Assembly (NCBI RefSeq): GCF_030397665.1
Contig: NZ_JAPUBT010000014.1
Location: forward strand, 6,744 to 70,743
Direction: 5' to 3'
DNA: 64,000 bases
Source of the DNA: Janthinobacterium sp. SUN073
GTDB taxonomy: Bacteria; Pseudomonadota; Gammaproteobacteria; Burkholderiales; Burkholderiaceae_D
Part shown: piece after piece, positions 27,186 to 34,615 of the stretch
How positions within the stretch are numbered: position 1 is the first letter of the stretch
Layout of the letters: every line of letters starts with the position of its first letter
Translations under genes and position numbers: made by a program
The notes under the pieces: model-generated
The model's database searches: none
What the model saw: only the letters and a program-made list of their open reading frames with translations
Told to the model about the DNA's origin: nothing

Positions 27186-27968
27186 TTATTGCATGTGCCA
27201 GCCGTGGCTCACTACTATTGACTGGCCGCTCAGTGCCGTCGACGGGAAGGCTGCCAGGAAGACGGCCGTTTGCGCCACGTCTTGCGTGGTGGTGAATTCG
27301 CCGTCAATCGTGTCTTTCAGCATCACCTTCTTGATCACGTCTTCTTCGCTGATGTTCAGCTGGGCTGCCTGTTCGGGGATTTGCTTGTCGACCAGTGGCG
27401 TGCGCACGAAGCCGGGGCAGATGACGTTGGCGCGGATGCCGTCCTTGGCGCCTTCCTTGGCCACCACCTTGGCCAGGCCCAGCAAACCGTGCTTGGCGGC
27501 CACGTAGGCGCTCTTGAATGGCGAGCCTTCGTGCGAGTGCACGGAACCCATGTAGATGATGGCGCCGCCGCGGCCGGCCTTGATCATTTCGCGCATGCAG
27601 GCGCGCGTGGTGAGGAAGGCGCCGTCCAGGTGAATGGCCAGCATCTTTTTCCACTGCTCGAACGGGTAGTCGACGACGGGACTGATGATCTGGATGCCCG
27701 CGTTGCTGATCAGGATATCGATGCCGCCGAAATGGGCCGCGGCATCGGCCACGCCCTTGTCGACTTGTTCTTCGCTGGAGACATCCATGGCGACGGCAAA
27801 CGCCTGGCCACCCGATTGCTTGATTTCCTCGGCCGTCTTGCTGGCCGCTTCCAGGGCCAGGTCGGCGATGACGACCTTGGCGCCTTGTTTCGCGTATTCA
27901 ATGGCCATTTCCTTGCCGATACCACTGGCGGCGCCGGTAATCAGTGCGACTTTGTCTTTGAGTTGCAT
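27186..27968 (-). CDS. bdhA: 3-hydroxybutyrate dehydrogenase (SDR family)
   Basis: 260 residues. Rossmann motif TGAASGIG (residues ~10-17), NAG motif ISNAGIQ, the catalytic SxnYxxxK (Ser and Tyr in [13 protein letters not shown]) and the C-terminal HGWHMQ, which is characteristic of D-3-hydroxybutyrate dehydrogenases. It oxidises 3-hydroxybutyrate from PHB breakdown to acetoacetate with NAD. ATG 27968 follows AAAGGA at good spacing, so an ATG at 27983 is not used. It is a single gene transcribed in the same direction as the AraC regulator upstream of it. Confidence 0.92.
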   Translation of the reverse strand: MQLKDKVALITGAASGIGKEMAIEYAKQGAKVVIADLALEAASKTAEEIKQSGGQAFAVAMDVSSEEQVDKGVADAAAHFGGIDILISNAGIQIISPVVDYPFEQWKKMLAIHLDGAFLTTRACMREMIKAGRGGAIIYMGSVHSHEGSPFKSAYVAAKHGLLGLAKVVAKEGAKDGIRANVICPGFVRTPLVDKQIPEQAAQLNISEEDVIKKVMLKDTIDGEFTTTQDVAQTAVFLAAFPSTALSGQSIVVSHGWHMQ

Positions 27969-28039
27969 ATTAATCCTTTGCATTGCGGGTTGGAGTGATC
28001 GTGGGAAGTCAGACTATGCCAGTATAGCCAGAAAACGCG

Positions 28040-29122
28040 TCAGGCATGACCCGCGCACGCCTGCAAACCGGCTTGCTTCTCCTGTAATTGCTGCAGGCGC
28101 CAGGCGCCGGGATTGGTGCCCGCCCAGACGCGGAACGCGTGGTTGAACGCGCTTTGTTCCTGGTAACCGAGCAGGAAGGCGATGTCGACCAGCGACAGAT
28201 CCGGCTCGCGCAAATAATCGCGCGCCAGCCCGTAGCGGGCCTGGTCCAGCAGGGCCTGGAAGCTGGTGCCCGCGTCGGCCAGCTTGCGCTGCAGGGTGCG
28301 CGGCGTCACAGCCAGTGTGGCGGCAACGCTGGCCAGCCGGGCCGAACCCTGGCGCAAGCCCGCGACGATGGCCGCGTGCACTTGCGCCTCGATGCCGGCG
28401 CCGCTTCCCGTTTCGGTCTGGCGCTGTGCCAGCAACTGTTCCGCGTGCTGGCACAGCACGGGGTACAGGCTGACGTCGGCGTTTGGCACGGGCCAGTCCA
28501 GCAATTGCGCGTCGAAGGTGGCCGTGTTGGCATCCGCGCCAAAGGCGGGCAGGCTGCCCAGCACGCGCACGTATTCGTCGCGGTGCGTGGCGTGACGCAG
28601 CAGCTCGCCGCCGCCATCATGGGCAAACGCCAGCCGGGCCGGCGGCAGCGGCATGCCCGCCAGCCAGTCGCCGCACACTTTGACACCGGCAAAGACGCTG
28701 TCGACCAGGTGCCGGCTGGCGCCCGGGTAATTGCTGGCCCAGCGGTAATGCGCGACGGCGCCGTCGCGCTGCAGCGTCGAGCGGCCCAGGTCATGCGCCA
28801 GCCGCTCGTAGCGGGCCGTCTGTTCCAGTGCCTGGCCCACGCTCTTGCAACTGAGCAAAATCAAGCCATACGCGCTATAGGTGCCCATGCGTACGCGCTG
28901 GCCCACGTGCAGGCCGAAATGCGCATCGCCCGCCAGCTTTGCTGCCGCATCGAGCAGGCGCACGTAGTCGCGCGCGGCCAGGCTGGCCGCTGATGCTTCC
29001 AGGCTGTGCGGCGGCACGCCGGCCGCTTGCGCCAGGGTGGCTGCCGCGATGCCGTGCGCGCCGGCCGCTTCCAGCAGCGGCAGCAGATAGGCGCCGGCGA
29101 CACGGCCGTCAGTACTTGTCAT
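28040..29122 (-). CDS. AraC-family regulator with OruR/ArgR-type sensor domain
   Basis: 360 residues. The N-terminal ~230 residues match the arabinose-binding-like domain of the OruR group (VGQRVRMGTYSAYGLILLSCKSVGQALEQTARYERL); the C-terminus is a standard double HTH (LAVTPRTLQRKLADAGTSFQALLDQARYGLARDYL...IAFLLGYQEQSAFNHAFRVW). It is divergent from the flavin oxidase / GlpD / FGGY operon and is its likely regulator. A 9-bp direct repeat at 22-bp spacing overlaps its start codon, suggesting self-control. Confidence 0.88.
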   Translation of the reverse strand: MTSTDGRVAGAYLLPLLEAAGAHGIAAATLAQAAGVPPHSLEASAASLAARDYVRLLDAAAKLAGDAHFGLHVGQRVRMGTYSAYGLILLSCKSVGQALEQTARYERLAHDLGRSTLQRDGAVAHYRWASNYPGASRHLVDSVFAGVKVCGDWLAGMPLPPARLAFAHDGGGELLRHATHRDEYVRVLGSLPAFGADANTATFDAQLLDWPVPNADVSLYPVLCQHAEQLLAQRQTETGSGAGIEAQVHAAIVAGLRQGSARLASVAATLAVTPRTLQRKLADAGTSFQALLDQARYGLARDYLREPDLSLVDIAFLLGYQEQSAFNHAFRVWAGTNPGAWRLQQLQEKQAGLQACAGHA

Positions 29123-29146
29123 GATGGAACAATGCGATTGTCATGA
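29116..29146. promoter_or_regulatory. Direct repeat TTGTCATGA, probable AraC-type operator
   Basis: Two exact copies of TTGTCATGA (29116-29124, 29138-29146) are offset by 22 bp, two helical turns, as AraC-family half-sites usually are. The first covers the AraC start codon. A small dyad ACAAT-GCG-ATTGT (29129-29141) lies between them. Confidence 0.55.
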
Positions 29147-29248
29147 AAAACCAATACCCTTGGCCTGTGGCGGCATATGCTGTTGAGAAGGCAAGGACAG
29201 TATAGCAAGCCGCCGTGGCGCGCAACTGGCCAAACACAGGGGATGTCA

Positions 29249-30859
29249 ATGCAACGCTGGAATGGCTGGGGGGATGAGAGCGTCACGTACGCGCTGAGCG
29301 AGGAGGCGCTGGCCTTCCTGGGCGAGCGCCTGGGGCCGGGCAGCGGCATGCTCGACGCCACATTGGACGAAGCCTGCGCCCAGGTGCCCGCCTCGCGCCT
29401 GGCGCCGCATCCGCTGATCGACACCACGCCTGCCACGCGCGTGCGCCATGCGCTCGGTCAAAGCCTGCCCGACTGGTTCAAATTGCGCCACGGCCGCATC
29501 GGCGCGGTGCCCGATGGCGTGGCGTTTCCCGACAGCCCACTGCAGGTGCGCCAGTTGCTCGACTACGCGCGCCAGGCCTGCGTGGCCGTGATACCGCACG
29601 GTGGCGGCACCAGCGTGGCCGGGCACCTGACGGTCGCGGCGGGGTCACGCCCCGTGCTGGCGCTGAGCCTGCGGCGTTTGTCTGCGCTGGGCTACCTGGA
29701 CCGCGAAGCGCAGCTGGCCACGTTTGGCGCGGGCGTCTACGGCCCCGACCTGGAAGCGCAGCTGCGCGCGCATGGCTATACCCTGGGCCACTATCCGCAG
29801 TCGTTCGAATACTCCACCCTGGGCGGCTGGATCGCCACGCGCTCGTCGGGCCAGCAATCGCTGCGCTATGGCCGCATCGAGCAGCTGTTCGCGGGCGGCG
29901 AGGTGGAAACGCCGTCCGGCACCCTGACGATTCCCACGTTTCCCGCTTCGGCGGCCGGCATCGATCTGCGCGAAATGGTGCTCGGTTCCGAGGGGCGGCT
30001 GGGCATCCTGACGCAGGCCACGGTGCGCATCTCGCCGTTGCCGCCCTACGAAGCGTTCCACGCCGTGTTTTTCGCCGACTGGGGCCAGGCACAGGCGGCC
30101 GTGAGGGCGCTGGCCCAGTCGCGCCTGCCCTTGTGCATGCTGCGCCTGTCGAACGCGCTCGAGACGCAAACCATGCTGACCCTGGCCGGCCACAAGAAAC
30201 TGGTGGGACTGCTGGAGCGCTACCTGTCCCTGCGCGGCTGCGCGCAAGGCAAGTGCATGCTGATGCTGGGCGTCAGCGGAGAAGCAAAACCGGCGCGCGC
30301 GGCCCTGCGCGGCGCGCTGGCGCTGGCGCGGCGGCACAAGGGCGTGCACGTGGGACGCCACATGGGCGACAAGTGGAAGCAGGGGAGATTTCGCAACGTC
30401 TACCTGCGTAACGGCGCCTGGGAACACGGCTATGTCATCGACACGGTGGAAACGGCCGTCGACTGGCCCCGCGTCACGGCCATGATGGCGGCGCTGGAGC
30501 AGGCGGGCACCCATGCGCTGGCCGCGCACGGCGAGCAGGTGCACGCCTACACGCATCTGTCGCACGTGTATGCGCAGGGCGCCAGCGTCTACACCACGTA
30601 TGTGTACCGGCTGGCGCCCACGTATGAAGACAACATGGCGCGCTGGCGCAGCCTGAAGGACGCGGCCTGCGCCGCCATCGTGGCCAATGGCGGCACCATC
30701 AGCCACCAGCATGGCGTGGGCACGGACCACGCGCCGTGGCTGGCCGCAGAAAAGGGAGAGCTGGGCATCGCCGCCATGCGCGCGCTGCTGCGCCAGTTCG
30801 ACCCGCAGGGCATGATGAACCCCGGCAAACTGCTGCCCGACACCGGGGGCGGCTTGTGA
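29249..30859 (+). CDS. FAD-linked oxidase, alkyl-DHAP synthase-like
   Basis: 536 residues of the VAO/FAD-binding type 4 family. The FAD motif PHGGGTSVAGHLT, the block YPQSFEYSTLGGWIATRSSGQQSLRYGRIEQL and the C-terminal MMNPGKLLP are those of alkylglycerone-phosphate synthase relatives. The active-site HHH of true AGPS reads His-Gln-His here (SHQHGVGTDHAPW), so the reaction may differ. ATG 29249 has AGGGG at ideal spacing (an ATG at 29243 sits directly on it). Its stop overlaps the glpD start (GTGA). The pairing with GlpD and an FGGY kinase suggests glycerol-ether or glycerol-phosphate-derivative metabolism; this is inference. Confidence 0.82.
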   Translation: MQRWNGWGDESVTYALSEEALAFLGERLGPGSGMLDATLDEACAQVPASRLAPHPLIDTTPATRVRHALGQSLPDWFKLRHGRIGAVPDGVAFPDSPLQVRQLLDYARQACVAVIPHGGGTSVAGHLTVAAGSRPVLALSLRRLSALGYLDREAQLATFGAGVYGPDLEAQLRAHGYTLGHYPQSFEYSTLGGWIATRSSGQQSLRYGRIEQLFAGGEVETPSGTLTIPTFPASAAGIDLREMVLGSEGRLGILTQATVRISPLPPYEAFHAVFFADWGQAQAAVRALAQSRLPLCMLRLSNALETQTMLTLAGHKKLVGLLERYLSLRGCAQGKCMLMLGVSGEAKPARAALRGALALARRHKGVHVGRHMGDKWKQGRFRNVYLRNGAWEHGYVIDTVETAVDWPRVTAMMAALEQAGTHALAAHGEQVHAYTHLSHVYAQGASVYTTYVYRLAPTYEDNMARWRSLKDAACAAIVANGGTISHQHGVGTDHAPWLAAEKGELGIAAMRALLRQFDPQGMMNPGKLLPDTGGGL

Positions 30860-32424
30860 ACCGGGGGGAGTTGCCTGGCGTGCTGGCGCGCGACTGGGAT
30901 GTGCTGATCGTCGGCGGCGGCATCACGGGCGCCGGCATCCTGCTGGAAGCAGCGCGGCGCGGCTTGAAGGCGCTGCTGGTGGAACAGCGCGATTTCGCCT
31001 GGGGCACGTCGAGCCGTTCATCGAAGCTGGTGCACGGCGGCTTGCGCTACCTCAAGCAGGGCCAGTTCGGGCTGACGCGCGAATCGGTGCATGAGCGGCA
31101 AGCCTTGCTGACGGATGCGGCGGGGCTGGTCGAGCCGCAGGGCTTTGCCTTTGGCGACTACGTCGGCAGGAAACCGGGGCGGCGCCAGTTCATGCTGGGC
31201 CTGGCCATCTATGACGTGATGGCGGGCCGGCGTGCGCGCCGCTATGTCGACGCGGCGGACTTTGCCATGCTGGCGCCGCACATCCGGCGCGAAGACCTGC
31301 AGGGCGGCATGCTGTACCAGGACGCCAAGACGGACGACGCGCGCCTGGTGCTGCGCGTGCTGCAGGAAGCGCGCCGCCATGGCGGCGTGGCCGTCAATTA
31401 CCTGGGCGTGGCGTCCTTGCTGCGAGAGGGGCAGCGGGTCGTCGGTGCCACCTTGATCGATGGCGTCGGCGACGCAAGGTTGACTGCGCGCGCGCGCCTG
31501 GTGATCAGCGCCACGGGCGCTTGGGCCGACGGCTTGCGCGGCCAGGTGGGAGAGCAGCCGAAACTGCGGCCCCTGCGCGGCAGCCATCTGCTGCTGCCTG
31601 CCTGGCGCCTGCCGCTGGCGCAAGCCGTCAGCCTGATGCATCCGCACGATGGCCGTCCCGTGTTTGCGTATCCGTGGGAGGGCGTGACCCTGGTGGGTAC
31701 CACCGATGTCGACCACGGCGCCAGCCTGGACCTGGAGCCTGCCATCACGCGCGGCGAACTCGATTATCTGATGACGGCGCTGCGCTGGCAGTTCCCGCAG
31801 CTGGCGTTGGGCGAAGACGACGTGCTGGCCACGTTTGCCGGCGTGCGCCCCGTCATCGACAGCGGCCAGCTTGACCCGTCGAAGGAAGCGCGCGAACATG
31901 CGCTATGGCTGGAAAACGGCTTGCTGACGGTGGCGGGCGGCAAGCTGACGACGTTCCGCGTGATTGCCCTCGACGCATTGCGCCGCGCCGCGCCACTGCT
32001 GCCGGACTGGCAGGCGGATTTGCGTCCCTTGCCGATTTTCGACGCAACGCCACCCCTGTCGGGCAAGGCCTTGCTGCTCGATGGCGAACAGCGCGCACGC
32101 CTGCTGGGCCGTCATGGCGCGGCCGCGCAGGCCCTGTGCGATGCGGCGCAGGATGGCGAACTGGCGCCGGTTCCCGGCACGCAGACCCTGTGGGCCCAGC
32201 TGCGCTGGGGCGCGCGCACCGAGGACGTGCAGCACCTGGACGACCTGCTGCTGCGGCGCACGCGCCTCGGTTTGCAGCTGGCCGGCGGCGCGCTTGCTAT
32301 CATGCCGCGCCTGCGCGCCATTTGCCAGCATGAACTGGGCTGGGACGATGCGCGCTGGGACGACGAGCAGGCGCGCTACCTGGCCCTGTGGCGCAGTCAT
32401 TACAGCGTGCCGCAAGGCGAATGA
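30856..32424 (+). CDS. glpD: FAD-dependent glycerol-3-phosphate dehydrogenase
   Basis: 522 residues. The FAD-binding GGGITGAGILLEAARRG, RSSKLVHGGLRYLKQG and GTTDVDHG segments are those of GlpD/GlpA. It oxidises glycerol-3-phosphate to DHAP at the membrane, passing electrons to quinone. The start is GTG 30856, which overlaps the upstream stop by four bases (GTGA). The N-terminal preamble is short. Its position between a flavin oxidase and an FGGY kinase, instead of glpF/glpK, suggests a specialised second GlpD rather than the housekeeping one. Confidence 0.9.
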   Translation: MNRGELPGVLARDWDVLIVGGGITGAGILLEAARRGLKALLVEQRDFAWGTSSRSSKLVHGGLRYLKQGQFGLTRESVHERQALLTDAAGLVEPQGFAFGDYVGRKPGRRQFMLGLAIYDVMAGRRARRYVDAADFAMLAPHIRREDLQGGMLYQDAKTDDARLVLRVLQEARRHGGVAVNYLGVASLLREGQRVVGATLIDGVGDARLTARARLVISATGAWADGLRGQVGEQPKLRPLRGSHLLLPAWRLPLAQAVSLMHPHDGRPVFAYPWEGVTLVGTTDVDHGASLDLEPAITRGELDYLMTALRWQFPQLALGEDDVLATFAGVRPVIDSGQLDPSKEAREHALWLENGLLTVAGGKLTTFRVIALDALRRAAPLLPDWQADLRPLPIFDATPPLSGKALLLDGEQRARLLGRHGAAAQALCDAAQDGELAPVPGTQTLWAQLRWGARTEDVQHLDDLLLRRTRLGLQLAGGALAIMPRLRAICQHELGWDDARWDDEQARYLALWRSHYSVPQGE

Positions 32425-32466
32425 AGCAATGATAAAAACAGCGATAAAAATAGAAAAGAGGAGAGC

Positions 32467-32787
32467 ATCATCGACACCACCCTGTTTGGCCAGCCCCTGG
32501 CGCTGGGCGACGCCCGCATCACCTATGACAGCCTGTCGTCGCTGGACCTGCGCCAGAGCGTGGAGCTTATCGTCGATGACCTGGGTGAAGACCTGCTGCA
32601 AATCACCTGCGCGAATGGCGACATCGTCGACGTGGGCTGGTATCCGGCCTGGAACGAACAGGGACGCTTGCGTGTGGTGGCCGTACGCGGGCAGGACTGG
32701 GAAGCGCCCGTCTTCAGCGCGCAACCGGAAAAAGATCCGCAGGCGCTGCTGGCCGCGCTGCGCGCCGCGCTGGCCAGCGTGGCATAA
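32467..32787 (+). CDS. Small protein of unknown function, non-canonical start
   Basis: About 106 residues, beginning IDTTLFGQPLALGDARITYD and running through VELIVDDLGEDLLQITCANGDIVDVGWYP to the stop. The frame is coding in style from about 32467, but from its upstream stop (TGA 32422) to GTG 32560 it has no ATG, GTG or TTG. A good ribosome site, GAGGAG at 32458-32463, lies 3 and 6 bases before ATC codons at 32467 and 32470, so an AUC start is the simplest reading; a start at GTG 32560 would give only 75 residues and discard a well-formed N-terminus. It sits between glpD and the kinase, 3 bases before the latter. I do not recognise the family. Confidence 0.6.
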   Translation: MIDTTLFGQPLALGDARITYDSLSSLDLRQSVELIVDDLGEDLLQITCANGDIVDVGWYPAWNEQGRLRVVAVRGQDWEAPVFSAQPEKDPQALLAALRAALASVA

Positions 32788-32790
32788 GCC

Positions 32791-34368
32791 ATGGCCTGCG
32801 CAGCGGGCAATGGCCCGTATATCCTCTCCATCGACAATGGCACGCAAAGCGTGCGCGCGCTGCTGTTCGACCGGGACGGCAACCTGGCGGCCAAGGCGCA
32901 AGTGTTCCTCGAAGCGTATTACTCCGAGCACCCCGGCTGGGCCGAGCATGACGCCGACGGCTACTGGCAAGCCGTGTGCGAAGCGTGCCAGCAGCTGTGG
33001 CGCGGCACGGACATAGCCAAGTCCTCGGTAGCCGGCGTGGCTGTGACCACGCAGCGCGGCACGGTGGTCAATGTGGATGAACATGGCGTCCCCCTGCGTC
33101 CCGCCATCACCTGGCTGGACCAGCGCAGCACGCGCGACATTCCGCAACTGGCGCCGTGGTGGCGCGCCGCCTTCCGCGCCACGCGCCTCGATGGCACGAT
33201 CGCCTATTTCCGCCGCGAGGCCGAGATCAACTGGATCAGCGCGCACCAGCCCGACATATGGCGCCGCACGCATAAATTCCTGCTGCTGTCGGGCTTTTTG
33301 AATCACCGCCTCTGCGGAAAGTATATCGACTCGACCGGTTCGCAGGTGGCCTACATCCCGTTCGACTACAAGCGCCACGCCTGGGCCGGGCGCTTCGACT
33401 GGAAGTGGCAGGCGCTGGCGATCCAGCGTTCCATGCTGCCGGAGCTGGTGACGCCGGGCACGCGCATGGGCGCCATCACGGCCGCGGCGGCGGCAGCGAC
33501 GGGCATTCTTGAGGGCACGCCCTTGCTGGCGGCCGCCGCCGACAAGGCGTGTGAGGTGCTGGGCGCGGGCTGCGTCGAACCGCATGTGGCTTGCCTCAGC
33601 TACGGCACCACGGCCACCATCAACACGACCAACCGCAAGTACGTGGAAGTGACGCGCTTCATTCCGCCGTATCCGGCCGCCATGCCGGGCGCCTACAGCA
33701 CGGAAGTGCAGATTTTTCGCGGCTACTGGATGGTCAACTGGTTCAAGGAGCAGTTCGGCGACCGCGAACGGGCGGCCGCGGCCGAAGATGGCACGGGCCT
33801 GTCTGCCGAAGCGCTGTTCGACCGCCTGGTCGACGCCGTGCCGCCCGGCTCCATGGGCCTGATGCTGCAGCCGTACTGGAGTCCGGGCATCAAAGTGCCT
33901 GGCCCGGAAGCGAAGGGCGCCATGATCGGCTTCGGCGACGTGCACACGCGCGCGCACATATACCGCGCCATCCTCGAAGGACTCGCGTATGCGCTGCGCG
34001 AAGGCAAGGAGCGCATCGAGCGGCGCAGCGGTATTGCCATTACGGAGCTGCGCATCGCGGGCGGCGGTTCGCAAAGCGACTCTGCCATGCAGCTGACGGC
34101 CGACATCTTCGGCTTGCCCGCCGCTCGTGCCCACGTGTATGAAAGTTCGGGCCTGGGCGCGGCCATCGCCGCTAGCGTGGGCCTGGGCTGGCATGCGGAT
34201 TTTCCCGCCGCCGTGCAAGCGATGACGCGCAGGGGCAAGGTATTCCAGCCCCATCCCGAGCATCGGAAAATCTACGAGCAGCTGTACCGGCGTGTGTACC
34301 AGAAAATGTATGCGCGGCTGCAGCCCCTGTACCGCGAGATCGCCGACATTACCGGCTATCCGGAATAA
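32791..34368 (+). CDS. FGGY-family carbohydrate kinase
   Basis: 525 residues. The N-terminal phosphate loop YILSIDNGTQSVRALLFD, VAVTTQRGTVVNVDEHG, the sugar-binding region ITWLDQRS and the C-terminal adenosine motif LRIAGGGSQSD identify an FGGY kinase (ribulokinase/glycerol kinase superfamily). It is not a standard GlpK. It follows the small unknown gene by 3 bases and closes the operon. The substrate could be glycerol or a glycerol-like polyol feeding GlpD, or a C4-C5 sugar; context favours the former but does not prove it. Confidence 0.87.
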   Translation: MACAAGNGPYILSIDNGTQSVRALLFDRDGNLAAKAQVFLEAYYSEHPGWAEHDADGYWQAVCEACQQLWRGTDIAKSSVAGVAVTTQRGTVVNVDEHGVPLRPAITWLDQRSTRDIPQLAPWWRAAFRATRLDGTIAYFRREAEINWISAHQPDIWRRTHKFLLLSGFLNHRLCGKYIDSTGSQVAYIPFDYKRHAWAGRFDWKWQALAIQRSMLPELVTPGTRMGAITAAAAAATGILEGTPLLAAAADKACEVLGAGCVEPHVACLSYGTTATINTTNRKYVEVTRFIPPYPAAMPGAYSTEVQIFRGYWMVNWFKEQFGDRERAAAAEDGTGLSAEALFDRLVDAVPPGSMGLMLQPYWSPGIKVPGPEAKGAMIGFGDVHTRAHIYRAILEGLAYALREGKERIERRSGIAITELRIAGGGSQSDSAMQLTADIFGLPAARAHVYESSGLGAAIAASVGLGWHADFPAAVQAMTRRGKVFQPHPEHRKIYEQLYRRVYQKMYARLQPLYREIADITGYPE

Positions 34369-34386
34369 CTAGGCATTAAATCGTAT

Positions 34387-34401
34387 TGCGAATCATTCGC
34401 A
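34387..34401. promoter_or_regulatory. Fur-box-like palindrome ahead of the TonB receptor
   Basis: Perfect dyad TGCGAAT-C-ATTCGCA, resembling Fur sites found in Burkholderiales (variants of the 19-bp Fur box centred on ATCATT). It lies 215 bases upstream of the receptor reading frame, with AT-rich sequence following (GATATATGATG). Confidence 0.65.
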
Positions 34402-34615
34402 TTCGATATATGATGTGTTCCGCATTTCACTAAGGCAACTTATCCCGGTGACTGCAGTGCGCCGCCGGCCATGCGCCGGCGGCGTGTCCGCGCGGGCAGG
34501 GTTCCGCCGCAACGCTTGCGTCAACGCCGCCGCTTGATCGTGCACCGCCTATCCTCTGCCCGGCTTTTTCATTCCAATAGCATCAAGTAACAAGCAAACC
34601 CAGGCAAGGATAGCG

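Noticed and set aside
32560-32787. GTG 32560 as the true start of the small gene before the FGGY kinase
   Set aside because: It has no ribosome site and removes a coherent N-terminal segment that follows a good GAGGAG.
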